The notes beneath the pieces are model-generated. The model made no database searches. It saw only the letters and a list, made by a program, of their open reading frames with translations, and was not told the origin of the DNA. Both the position numbers and the translations under genes were made by a program. Source: Phymatolithon calcareum (lineage: Eukaryota; Rhodophyta; Florideophyceae; Hapalidiales). Taken from it: 64,000 nt of DNA. The stretch spans positions 2,790,001-2,854,000 of the forward strand of contig OZ345353.1 in NCBI GenBank assembly GCA_977006965.1. The letters run 5' to 3'. Positions 23,101-32,215 of the stretch are shown in pieces (within the stretch, counting starts at the first letter, position 1; the number at the start of each line of letters is the position of its first letter).

Positions 23101-24849
23101 GTAATGGTACCAACGATTGGCAGCCACGTGATCAGCAAGGTTCAAAGATGGGCCGTGTACTTATCGGCGTTCTCGTACACAATTGATCATGTGGAAGGCG
23201 AGCGAAACGTTATGCCTGATATTATGTCACGATGGCTATCTGGGTATAGAGGCAAGAAAGGCATGAGCCGCAGGGTTTCTGAAACATCGATGGAAAACGA
23301 CATCGTGGAATCACCTTTCAGCGAAGATTTTGTGTGGCCAACAACACGTATGATCATCGCGGAACAGAAGAAACATGAAAAATCAAGGCCGGCAACAGCG
23401 GAAAAGAAGGAAGGGGATCTGTACTACCTAAGCGAACAAGTTTGGATCCCGGATGAATCAATCGAACTCCAGCTGAAGGCCCTGACTGTAGCACATTGCG
23501 GTGCAGGTGGACACAGAGGATTCGAATCAACAAGCAGCGCTTTGAAAGAGAAGTTTTTTTGGGGCTCAATTGTTAACGATTGCAAGGAGTTCGTGAAAAA
23601 GTGCATTCACTGCATCATATCGAAAAGCGGTACCAAGATCCCACGCCCACTTTCATCGGTATTACACGGAAATGCGCCCAACGAAGTAATACATTTCGAT
23701 TTTTTGTATATGGGTCCAAGTACTACCGGGCACAAATACATTTTCGTCATCAAGGACGATTTGTCGTCTTATGTATGGCTTTGTCCATCCGTCGCTGCAA
23801 ATGCGGACACAGCAGCTGAAGAACTGGCACGCTGGATGCGCACATTCACTGTTATGAACAACTGGGTATCGGATCAAGGATCGCATTTCAAGAACGTTTT
23901 GATGGAAAATCTCGCTGCTATCCACAAAATCAGACACTCATTCACGGTAGCATACTCCCCGTGGGTAAACGGAACCGTTGAAAGAGTAATGCGAACTGTG
24001 CTTGCAGCTTGCAACGCTCTTTTGTCCGAATTGAAACTCGCGCCCCAGGATTGGACTGCGGTGACAGGCATGTTGATGACCGTTATCAACGAATGTCCCC
24101 TCAAGAGGCTGGGTTCGAACACCGATGGAACATACAGAAGTCCGCTTCAAGTCATGACTGGTATCAAGCCAATGCGTACACAACTAGTCATTGGCGGCGA
24201 GGCACATAATGGGAAGTTGAGAAGCATTGAAAAGGCAAGGGCTATGCAATTACTCGAGATTAACACGCTTCAGTCTTCAATCGAGAACATGCACAAAGAT
24301 GTCGCGGAAAAGGTCAGCAAGAATCGGTTGAAGAAAATCAAGCAACACAACAAAAACACCAACATAGTAAGTCACCAATTTCAATTAGGTGACTTTGCGG
24401 TTGTACGCGTTCCGGACGGCAAGAAGAAGAAGCACAAACTGCAGTTCAAATGGATCGGTCCTAAGCGAGTGACTGCAATCGTCAGCGAATTGGTCTACGA
24501 TGTAACAAGCATAGTGGATGGGAAAACGGATCGGGTCCATGCCAGCAGAATGCAATTGTACCGTGCTGATGTTGATGGAAATAAGGCAAGCAATGAGCTG
24601 ACGAAACAAGCAGAACACTCCGAGACTAAGTACGAGATAATCGAAAGACTCGTGGATATAGGAGAAGCACCAGATGGAGTCTTCGTACAAGTTCAGTGGT
24701 CAGGTTTGCCGGACAGAAGTGATTGGACGTGGCAGAAAATAGAAGAACTTCATGAAGATGTACCCGACGAGCTTGCAGCATTTTTGTCCAACACACGCAA
24801 GAAAAAGCTGGCGAAAAAGGCCAAGCAAACATTGCGCATCAATGATTAA
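20200..24849 (+). CDS. Gypsy gag-pol polyprotein with chromodomain, 1549 aa
   Basis: A single frame encodes all functions for retrotransposition. Gag occupies about residues 1-250 and ends in a CX4CX6HX4C zinc knuckle near 255-271 (CLNPPCEAKGKRHFLRDC). The protease has Asp331-Ala-Gly-Ser, where families normally have Asp-Thr/Ser-Gly. RT contains YRMTFDLTPANA and the catalytic W-L-D716-D717. RNase H begins TDASDAHWA near 880. Integrase has a His/Cys zinc region near 1098-1140 and catalytic D, D, E near 1167, 1224 and 1260. A GPY-like WIGPKRV segment and a C-terminal chromodomain (about 1478-1535, VQWSGLPDRSDWTW) follow. The chromodomain places it among chromoviruses. There is no gag-pol frameshift, so gag and pol must be made as one product. 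Confidence 0.93.
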   Translation: MDDHRTMGSGSISSAQPSDQQPTAALFQPVSHPILRSLDPRVVTRFLKERKRYEDEVNEKKKEVPAMTVASYKVSIDRSLLESMFFLGKFNDISRAKTAEALTSNDIQKFIEGLVQKNEDDQVHPEIIEKALHGLRMPMHVVQAEARILEFATDFFSRLEEAGYPNFKQNNPKKTIALMQDKVFPKNLKKVMERHLEYQQGLKQDLRAYINLLCKEAEICQRAEGMRPKVTNSTPKKTQKYEFQVDTKPKKWIPMCLNPPCEAKGKRHFLRDCEDCEEDEKKRLLEEYKKKKTKQKGAKKVSSRNSDAYPTNTTLIKARFGGVESRLICADAGSDINLMPPDLYATLMETGARIETKTFQNERKYGLAAATNSENKPIYISCNKEVKVTTELFIRHAKTLTIRELVWQVADQEVKEPLLGRPILEALGLDTKSVLEAACDRYEGVVQANHLINEKQYREGTIARIMSDGVYHSDKAAYDYDDGSDSDEDWLDLGTDTKEEMDEALAKMMTKAAEEGLSKSGQETLREMLETYRDVFRLRLGNDPPARVEPMRVVLKPGITPVICKPRRYTADQRDFMSKYMSKLEEYGFIAPNSNATWAAAPLLVPKAPPANYRMTFDLTPANARTVPVSWPMPNIDAELMDVAGSKFFATMDFCSGYWQLPLDEEGQNAHSFHTPFGIFKPLRTLQGAMNSGANFQSRVEPCFVTLREFLKAWLDDFLFHAKTEPSLLMALRECLKICEERQLKISARKSVLFTKQVRWCGRLIDERGIQCDPRRLSGLKEIHMPKNAAELCQYLHCVQWMASSIPDFAHRSEALRSVLETAYDKAGSRKKKAIQKFSLDSLGWGPEHKESFKSLQETLRNAVKLSHRHYSKAICIFTDASDAHWAAVVTQCDESELAKDIMQQKHEPLAFLSSSFKRAQERWSTFEKEACAILKCFRKLDYMLAGETNIHLYTDHRNLLFAFHPMVMVPTIGSHVISKVQRWAVYLSAFSYTIDHVEGERNVMPDIMSRWLSGYRGKKGMSRRVSETSMENDIVESPFSEDFVWPTTRMIIAEQKKHEKSRPATAEKKEGDLYYLSEQVWIPDESIELQLKALTVAHCGAGGHRGFESTSSALKEKFFWGSIVNDCKEFVKKCIHCIISKSGTKIPRPLSSVLHGNAPNEVIHFDFLYMGPSTTGHKYIFVIKDDLSSYVWLCPSVAANADTAAEELARWMRTFTVMNNWVSDQGSHFKNVLMENLAAIHKIRHSFTVAYSPWVNGTVERVMRTVLAACNALLSELKLAPQDWTAVTGMLMTVINECPLKRLGSNTDGTYRSPLQVMTGIKPMRTQLVIGGEAHNGKLRSIEKARAMQLLEINTLQSSIENMHKDVAEKVSKNRLKKIKQHNKNTNIVSHQFQLGDFAVVRVPDGKKKKHKLQFKWIGPKRVTAIVSELVYDVTSIVDGKTDRVHASRMQLYRADVDGNKASNELTKQAEHSETKYEIIERLVDIGEAPDGVFVQVQWSGLPDRSDWTWQKIEELHEDVPDELAAFLSNTRKKKLAKKAKQTLRIND

Positions 24850-24868
24850 TACACTCTTCGAGTGTATG
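24850..24868 (+). other. Perfect hairpin between polyprotein stop and 3' LTR
   Basis: ATACACTC-TTC-GAGTGTAT immediately follows the TAA stop and precedes a short G-run (TATGGGGCAC) that abuts the 3' LTR. It may shape the 3' end of the element RNA or the polypurine-tract region. Confidence 0.7.
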
Positions 24869-24874
24869 GGGCAC

Positions 24875-25061
24875 TGTAGACACGCAATGCTGCACGAGAG
24901 TAATTAGGAACAATTACATTCTCTGTGATATCATAACGCCCCTGCCCATTTGAAGCGGCGATCCTGATCGCACCTTAGACTGGGCACCTCATCATCGCAT
25001 CACAGAGAATCACCCATTTCAAGATAAACCTTACCTTCTCTTTTCACTCACAGTGATTACA
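24875..25061 (+). repeat. 3' LTR, 187 bp, of the intact gypsy element
   Basis: Identical by eye to 19957-20143 over the whole length. Confidence 0.92.
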
Positions 25062-25201
25062 GACTGCAGAGAGAGTGTGTGTTGGGTTTTATCCTACGTG
25101 CGGTTGTTTCTCCTTGCTGCTTTCTACGATTGGGGGTCGGACGTGTCTTATCTAAAGAGTGCAGCTATAGCAAAGGATTCTAGATTGTCTCGTGTAGCGT
25201 A

Positions 25202-25579
25202 CAGTAGAACCCTTCTAACTGCAAGGCTTCGGGACAGGTAGTCGAGTTGCAGTTGAAGAGGGAATTCAGTTCGAGGGAGCTAATCATAACATGAATTTAA
25301 CGTTCTTACGCATTTGCGCTGACGAAAATACTAAAAATGGTTCAAGACAGATGAATCGACCTTGATGTACCGATACTTACAGTGAAACGAACCCCTAAAA
25401 AAAGACGAAACATAAGGGTATACAGTTTTGAGGATTGCAGTTTGCTTGCAGTTTTGCACTCTTGCAGATGACCTTAAATTTAGATATTTTTTGAGCGATT
25501 TTGAGTCGGGAAAGGCACTCTGATTTCAGTATTGCACGTATTTCAGTTTAGAAGGGTTGCAGTTAGAAGGGCTATACTG
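25202..25579. mobile_element. pogo-like (Tc1/mariner superfamily) MITE, 378 bp
   Basis: The ends CAGTAGAACCCTTCTAACTG and the complement of TTGCAGTTAGAAGGGCTATACTG form imperfect terminal inverted repeats, flanked by TA on each side (25200-25201 and 25580-25581). Ends starting CAGTA with TA duplication are typical of pogo/Tigger-type elements. Related GTTGCAGTT motifs recur inside near the left end. There is no transposase frame, so it is non-autonomous. Confidence 0.8.
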
Positions 25580-25581
25580 TA

Positions 25582-26300
25582 ATGTGGTGATCAGCCACGA
25601 CACGAATTCATGAAAATGGGTTGAAACTATGAAACCAGAACTAACCGTTTAGGATAGAGCTTACGCTGTGACGAACCCTGGTCAGCCCATTGAAATTTGC
25701 TATCAATTTGAAGGGTTCTGTCGGACGCTACTACGTTACAGCATTGTTATACACCTGTCAAGTTGTTCGCATCGCGTGACTTGTATTCTCGCGCAGCTGC
25801 AAGGCGATGACTTTCACGACCGACAAAGTTCCGCGGACAACGAGAAGTCGCGGTTTTTCTTGTCAGTTCGATTTACGCATTGCGTTCAAGGAGTTGAAGG
25901 ATCGTGCGCGCGTCATGCGCGCGTGTTTGCTGCTGATACGTCTTTAGCCCTGAATTCGGGCGTCGTATCGTGCGTGCCGACGCAGACGACGCTCGTTCAT
26001 GCTGTTTTCATGCAAGTTTGGCCTTGGAACGGTCAGCAAACTCCGTTCACTTTACGCGGCAATTGCAATGGGATGACCTATAATCGCGGTTGCGTACGCG
26101 AGCTATATTTCAATGTTTTTCTTGTCGATTTTACTCTTGTTTTTATGTTCTACGAATCGTCCTTGGGGCCGGATATAAGTGAGGCGGATTTTTTGGCGCG
26201 CTTTCGCGCGCTTCACACACGCCATTAATTCGAAGCTCTTGGTCTCACGCGAGCTGTTCCGTGGCACCTGTTCACGCGTAAGTTTAAGACTCGTGCCCGG
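25582..26300. other. No recognisable gene
   Basis: A 186-codon plus frame (25668-26228) is open but starts at GTG, has its first ATG only near its middle and shows no domain. I do not call it a gene. Confidence 0.4.
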
Positions 26301-26304
26301 CCGG

Positions 26305-26313
26305 TATAAAAGG
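26305..26313 (+). promoter_or_regulatory. TATA-box-like TATAAAAGG
   Basis: A canonical TATA sequence in a GC-rich surround (CCGGTATAAAAGG), about 80 bp upstream of a short frame encoding a possible secreted peptide. Confidence 0.4.
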
Positions 26314-26383
26314 AGCAAGGTGTACCGTCTTTTCCTTAGTTTTTGGGGACGCAGACGATATCGCAAGTAAATTGTTGTTGCTC

Positions 26384-26581
26384 ATGGCAACTGTTTCTCT
26401 GCTCTTCCTGTGCGGAGCAGTAGCTATTCGTCTCACCGCCCAAGTTCTACAGGAACACCTTCGGTCCTCGTGGATCGAAGTCAGAGCATTTTCCACGAAA
26501 TACTGGACGGCCAATGCGACGGATTGGACGGTACATGTGTCGTGTTTTTGTGCTCTCAAGAAGCTCCCTCTAACAGTGTAG
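26384..26581 (+). CDS. Possible small secreted or membrane peptide, 65 aa
   Basis: I do not recognise it. It starts at ATG about 70 bp after a canonical TATA box. The N-terminus (MATVSLLFLCGAVAIRLTAQ) looks like a signal peptide or anchor, followed by a Trp- and Cys-containing stretch. The end of the frame runs into a dispersed repeat that begins about 26565, so the stop may not be the original one. It could be a chance frame. Confidence 0.25.
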   Translation: MATVSLLFLCGAVAIRLTAQVLQEHLRSSWIEVRAFSTKYWTANATDWTVHVSCFCALKKLPLTV

Positions 26582-26885
26582 CTGCAAGAATATTTCGAAC
26601 TGGATTTTATGGGATCAATTTGTGTCGCCTGGCAATTGTTCTCGTAGAAGACGGTTAGCTATCAATAAGATTAGAATGGCATAAGAGATTACCTAGAAGA
26701 CGTTAGGGTGCCACGCGAACGTAGCAACGTATCGCTAACACGTCTTCACGTCTCAAGTAACCCTGAAAAACAGCTTGATTCGTTTTCAGGAAGGTAAAAA
26801 GGTCATTTTCTCGTATGGAGTCGAGACGTTTGCATGTCTGATTTTCTGTGATGGCATGCTTTCATCTGCGACATGAGTTGCCTCA
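26565..26885 (+). repeat. Dispersed repeat, copy 1 (partner inverted at 42505-42835)
   Basis: The complement of about 42505-42835 matches this segment with many substitutions. Shared islands include TAGAAGACGGTTAGC, GTAGCAACGTAT and CTTGATTCGTTTTCAGGA. No coding potential. A C-run followed by a CA repeat (26887-26910) lies directly downstream. Confidence 0.7.
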
Positions 26886-27092
26886 ACCCCCCCCCCCACA
26901 CACACACACCAGGGGCCCCAAGCACAATACTACCATAATACCATAATCACTGGCTGTGCTCCTCGAGGGGAATACAAACAAGAACTGATATTCTGATTCT
27001 TCAAATCGATAATTTTTCCGAAAGAAGGTGACGAATAACTTTTATTCTTGGAGTTGCCCCTTGTAGCCAGAGAGCTTCCCAGATGCATACCA

Positions 27093-28076
27093 CTAGACCT
27101 GTGCAGCTTGAGGCACATAAAGTGATCTATAAGCAGTACGGCACATGTTCATGAGCACAATCAGAATGGTTACTTCACCGAAAAGTATGAACGATTTGAG
27201 CGTTGCCAGAGGTATGCTCTGAAATACGAATCGGATGTAAGAAAGGAGCGAAACTACCTCAAAAGCGCCGTGGATGATGACAGCAATTGTAAATCCCTTG
27301 TTGGTTTGAGCGATTTCTCCCAACACGTATCCTTGTGCCATGGGGACGCCGATGAGCAATGCCGTCCCAAGGATTAAAGGAAATATTACTGCAGCACGAA
27401 GAAAACTGAAGCCAGCGATAACCGCAAGTGAGTGCGTCGGGCTCACCACAAAGAGTTGCAGTGTGCGGAAAACATGTCCTGCGCCACAGATTCCGACACC
27501 ACAAGCCATAACTCCGGCGACGAAGCTTTGCGCAGAAAGGCCAACATCGCGTGTACCACCTGATGTTAAGCTTTTGGCACGGAGTCCAAACCAATATATG
27601 GCACTCTGCTTGGCCCAAACTCCGGCGGCAGAAGAGGCCAGTGCGAAGATGAAAGCGACCAAGGCGGTGCCACTGGGCCCCAAGTCCGCCCTGCTACCGA
27701 TGCCTCGCAGCATGGTGATGAAGTGTACAACAAGCGATACACATATCGTTACTAACATTTGAATACCCGCGGCACCGAGATACCCGGGAAAGGCACCGTA
27801 CCAAATCTGCTCGGCCAAAAATGCATTCGGAAGACTTGCAGCTCCAAACTGCATTATCACGTAAGTGAATAGTGCAGTAGGTGCGAGTGACAGAAGGCAG
27901 AAGGTTACCACGATCTGCGGTGTTGCAATTTGCAGGCCGCAAATCAAGAGAAGCAGAATGAACAAGAGGATAAATAACTTGACCTTCGATGACATCGGGG
28001 GAAACGGCGGTGGTGACTCGGATTGCTCAGCATGTTCAAGGCTTTCACGCTCGACGTCAGGGCACGACAGAGACAT
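27093..28076 (-). CDS. Multi-pass membrane protein of unknown function, 327 aa
   Basis: The frame is intronless and starts at ATG 28076. A short acidic, Pro-rich N-terminus (residues 1-28) precedes about eight hydrophobic segments, near residues 31-50, 53-75, 94-122, 133-158, 176-205, 218-250, 262-290 and 295-315. Glycines and small residues are frequent in the helices. I cannot assign a family. The motif IIHGAFEVVSLL in the seventh segment is a distant reminder of membrane-embedded CAAX/PrsW-type proteases, but the paired glutamates of those families are not evident, so I do not propose that activity. It stands alone among transposon-derived sequence. Confidence 0.7.
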   Translation of the reverse strand: MSLSCPDVERESLEHAEQSESPPPFPPMSSKVKLFILLFILLLLICGLQIATPQIVVTFCLLSLAPTALFTYVIMQFGAASLPNAFLAEQIWYGAFPGYLGAAGIQMLVTICVSLVVHFITMLRGIGSRADLGPSGTALVAFIFALASSAAGVWAKQSAIYWFGLRAKSLTSGGTRDVGLSAQSFVAGVMACGVGICGAGHVFRTLQLFVVSPTHSLAVIAGFSFLRAAVIFPLILGTALLIGVPMAQGYVLGEIAQTNKGFTIAVIIHGAFEVVSLLSYIRFVFQSIPLATLKSFILFGEVTILIVLMNMCRTAYRSLYVPQAAQV

Positions 28077-28932
28077 GATAGAGGGATGGGTGCCGATCAG
28101 CTGTCTTGCCCGTAGTCCGCCTTAAAAATATTCTTCTTTCTTTTGTATTGTACTGTAACATCCATTCTTGTTGATGCAGTATCATCTCCCCAGACATCCT
28201 TGTTGTTGCAGCGGTAGGAATGACAAATATATCACTGATGCCCAAAGAGCATCACTGGCCGTACGCCAAAGAAGCTACCGGAGTGGAGAATTTCAATCCG
28301 TATTAAAATTAGACTTTCTACGATTGCATAAACGTCATCATGCTGTTTCAATTTCGAGATCATCACGCGCGGGATGGAAACATGATGTTGGTCAAAATAT
28401 TTTTCCACGTGTAGAATAATTTGTACAATACTACTGAGCAACTTTTGCGGATGTTTCCTTTCGTTATGGGCACTGTGCCTCTTGCAGACTTGATCAATAC
28501 TGTAGTTGTAGCGTAACGAAAAGTCTCTCAGTTGCAATGATAATTGACAAAGGGAGCTTCAATTAAACAGAAATCCAATCCAATCCATTACTGTGGTTGA
28601 TTTTATCCCCTGATTATTGCTGTCTCAACGGGTATCAGCATCTGATCCATTAGACGCGAATATCAAATAATCTGCTCTCCAGGACTACTGATATCAGTCG
28701 ACATGTGAGCAAACGGCAACACACGTGTATCATACTTGGCAAAAGTTCCCCATCGTTTAAACTTTACTGCATGCGCAGCATTAGCGCAAATGTGCCTCTA
28801 GCAGGTTAGATATCATGACATTTCTGTTGATATTGGTGTGTTGAAGACAGTATATTCTTTCGTGCACGTTCAATAAGAAGAGAAAGCTACGTCAAGATTG
28901 CAAGAGAATAATCTACATGCTGCGAAAAAGGA
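28077..28932. other. No recognisable gene
   Basis: An AT-rich stretch (ATATTTTTAAGG on the minus strand, about 45 bp upstream of the membrane protein start) could serve its promoter. Otherwise I see only short frames without motifs. Confidence 0.4.
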
Positions 28933-28945
28933 GGTTTTGTAACCT

Positions 28946-28986
28946 TTTTTTTTCCCTTTCAAGTTTATTTAAAAGCCCCACAGACT
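28946..28986 (-). mobile_element. 41-bp LINE micro-insertion with perfect 13-bp target duplication
   Basis: On the minus strand this is only the last ~32 nt of the family A LINE 3' tail (ending GGCTTTTAAATAAACTTGAA) plus a short poly(A). The perfect repeat GGTTTTGTAACCT flanks it (28933-28945 and 28987-28999). It is the shortest insertion in the window. Confidence 0.88.
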
Positions 28987-28999
28987 GGTTTTGTAACCT

Positions 29000-31208
29000 G
29001 CTGTATTGCAGAACACAAAATTCTTGTCTCATGCCATTACGCTGAGAATCATCGCAGTGCTTTGGCGCGTCTCCTTGCCGTGGTTTCTTGCTCCCGACCG
29101 GGGTCTTGAGTTCATCCATTATCCCAAAATATGAAGGCAGTTCTGATGATTAAATCTGATGCAACATGTCCAGAATGCACAGACTTGGTCAACGAGAAAA
29201 AGCTCACAGATCAATTGAAGTCGTTAAATCCCCCATTCTGACGTCGTAAGAAAAATACGTCTCACCTAGAAGAGAAAACCCTACTTCTGTAAAGTACAAA
29301 GTCGTTACAGAAGCTCGCAAGCAAATCAAAATGAGCTAGCTATTGACAAGGGTTAGAAAACGTTCGAAGATTGAAGGGGCTCTACAAGAAAAAAATCTTT
29401 ATCTCAAGACGATAAGGAGATACCAAGGACTCACAAGCTCTTCATAGCGAACCAATAACACTACAGCGAGCTTATGGAGGATTTCCTCAAGTTTCCATGA
29501 CGAGATTGGAATCGATTTGCAAAAGTTTTCGAGAGCATATAGCAACGCTGGAAAACGATTATTATTAAGGTGTAATGCCGAGGAAGAAGAAGAAGGGTAA
29601 GTTTGTATTTTAACACCGACTTTGCGAGAGAATGCACCTTTTATTGGCCGATGTTGAAGAAGATTTTGAATAGCGAAATATTTCTTCTTTGCAGAAAAAT
29701 ACGGAAAGGAAATGTATCTAAAGCTCTCGACGCGCCCTCCCCCGTCATATACTCGATTTTATTCTAAAAAATAGTTTAAACTGTAGTACTCAATTGAAAC
29801 CAGGCTCAGAACACCTTGCCGGGATAGAAATAAGTAAAAAATAGCGATTTCATTACAACATCTTAATGGCGCTCATACTCAACTTTGCCGAATTTGGCAA
29901 AATCATGCTAAACAATTTTTCCTTAAAGCAAGACTTGCTCAGTTTAATACTAAAAAGATGAGGATTCGGTTGGTATATTTTTTATATTTTTCCGAAAACA
30001 TGGAGTTCTTAGAAGTTCCTCGTGCGAAAGGTGTGCACCTTCTTGAAGTCGGTGTTAAATAGAAAAGTTACCAACGCGTATGTAGACGCTTGGGGAAAAT
30101 TTCTTTATTTTTCTCTTTTTTGCGGAGAGCTCGCCCATGAAAATGGTAAGTATCTGAAGCTCTTTGAAAACAGCTTCACTTTGTTCAGAAATTTGAGTAC
30201 GTCTAGTGGTTTCTCACGGCATAATTTGGGGCAACTTTGCGAAAATGATTAATCCGGAATCGGATGAATCTGGGAGCGACAAGAACACTGCCTTTCGAGA
30301 TGACTTAAGTTTGATAAGAACGGTCAACCATACCACGCAATGAAGTTAAAAGAATGCTGACACAGAATACTTATGATACGGTGGTCAATTCCCGAGGAGC
30401 CCACTGACGCTGATCGAGGACACGGGAAGGAAAGGAGCATTGGCAGCTTTACCACTCAACATTGTGCTGACAATGCCCGCGCGAACCCTGAAGAAGAGAA
30501 TGACGTCGCGGGGTTAAAAGAAGTGAAACCCGTCGATGGTAGAAGAATGCATGCGAGAAAGGTGCAGACTTTCCTGAAGTTGGGACAAAACGTACCTGGT
30601 GAATAAATCCGCAAAATTACGCTTGTTTAAACACAGTAAAAGCGATATGAGGGCTTAAGCTATTGCACAAATCCATTACAACGGACACGGAATTTGCAAA
30701 AGGTCTGGAATAGTATAGCGACATATGACTGTATGCCATTAATCCTTCTCAGAGAGTAATGGGTACGTAAAAAGTATAGCAGTTGTCTGCTTGACTATTT
30801 TTGTTAATAATATGTTTCTTTAGTCTTCAAAACGCTATTGGATTGTGCAGCATAATGGAATATGCATTAAATCATGAACTTTTGATGTTTGCAGTATTCG
30901 TACAGCAGCCAGAGATCGTCTCAATTCAATATTATTGCAATGAATTGCAATTTTCTATTTATTGTGTGGAGGTTTGGCTATTGCAATGCTAATTGGATAA
31001 TAATTTATAATTGCAATACAAATTGGAGCTGCGCCGTACACTTTTATGTGGCATTGACCTTTAGATAAATTTATAAAACTGCGTTGCGCGAAACAAAGCT
31101 GGCAGAATCCTAATTGCAATTCGTATTGTCAGAAGTACCTCAATTTCAAGTTCTATTGTTTGCCAGAAATCCTATTGCAATTGAATACCTCACTGCTCAA
31201 CTGGAAGC
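29000..31208. other. Gene-poor AT-rich interval
   Basis: I see no convincing gene; the longest frames are 76-77 codons. A segment near 29600-29640 (TTTAACACCGACTT) is found inverted near 30035-30065, suggesting an old inverted repeat. From about 30930 to 31190 the palindrome ATTGCAAT recurs many times. Confidence 0.5.
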
Positions 31209-31220
31209 AGTGGCAAAAAA

Positions 31221-31350
31221 AATAGTTTTTCCGCCCGCCCCTCTTGCGGTGCGTTTTCGTAAGCTACACAGAGGTAGGTAGCAACTGAGGAAGCCTTGCC
31301 CATATCTTCGGAAGTCTGTGGGGCTTTTAAATAAACTTTGCTCAAAAAAA
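31221..31350 (+). mobile_element. Tail-only LINE insertion (130 bp)
   Basis: It matches the family A LINE 3' untranslated region from about 33905 onward and ends in an A-rich tract. Flanks AGTGGCAAAAAA (31209-31220) and AGTAGCAAAAAA (31351-31362) form a 12-bp target duplication with one change. Confidence 0.75.
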
Positions 31351-32215
31351 AGTAGCAAAAAATTGAATTGGTACGAGCCCTGACTGCAGCTGCCCGTCAA
31401 TGCCGGCTGCGCACAATCATAAAGAAGAGGATTGGTTTTCAAGTGGCTGATGTTAAACCCTACCCTAGGTCCCACATTAGCTCGATCTCACATACATACA
31501 AATCTCCGAACTAATACACCAGTATCCAAGCACTTGTTAGAACTAGACGAAATCAGGCAAAACGCAACTCTCTGGGAGTTGGCTCGAGATGGAAAGCTCG
31601 AGCGACTTTTGTCCACAAGCTATATCGGCGGTTGCATCCGTGACAGCCGGAATGAGCACGATCGTCGCATTGAGGCTGACAAAACGCTTCCCCCTCTCTA
31701 TTCATACGTCAGCGCCTCGATGGAAATACACAGTGGTTCCTCTCATGCTCTACTTAGCCGTGTTCGTGTGCCTTCTCCTGTTCGCAATGTTTTCTGTAAG
31801 AACCAGAAGCTTAAGTGGAACGCTCGCATTCATGGCCGCACCCTCTGTTCCTCTACATAGATTTCTGTGAGCGCCAGTTCCACAAACACGACATGCACAC
31901 GAAGCGCCTTCCATGGACAGCTATGTGATGCAGTGCTTCCGCCGCAAACCTGCTTTACTGCTTGTGCTTACTTGGATACCTCTCATTTTGGGAGCGATTC
32001 TAGGAGGTTTAAACAGGGCTTCGCAGGCGCTTACGATGCAGATCGCCACATCTGTCGCCTTCGTGGACTCAGGAAGTACACCACAGCCTTCGGTACGAGC
32101 GCGTGAAAGTTCATTTGGAAGAGCAGCGCGGTACATGACGGTCCCCAGACCGGGGCGTCGCAATGGCACAATTGGCTACTCTATCGACTTGCAACAAGAG
32201 CAGCTGCTGGAGTCT

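Larger units (their letters stand above)
19957..25061 (+). mobile_element. Structurally intact Ty3/gypsy chromovirus
   Basis: The 187-bp LTRs (19957-20143 and 24875-25061) start TG, end CA and are identical by eye. The sequence GACT flanks both sides (19953-19956 and 25062-25065), a 4-bp target duplication. One uninterrupted gag-pol frame of 1549 codons fills the interior. Identical LTRs and an open frame imply very recent insertion, and the element may be active. No TGG-type tRNA primer site follows the 5' LTR, and the polypurine tract before the 3' LTR is weak (GTATGGGGCAC) but next to a perfect hairpin. Confidence 0.93.

Noticed and set aside
25668-26228. 186-codon plus-strand frame
   Set aside because: It starts at GTG, has no ATG in its first half and no domain; not supported as a eukaryotic gene.
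26887-26910. C-run plus CA dinucleotide repeat
   Set aside because: Simple low-complexity sequence without evident function.
29560-30065. Possible MITE formed by inverted TTTAACACCGACTT segments
   Set aside because: Similarity is short and the boundaries and target duplication could not be defined.
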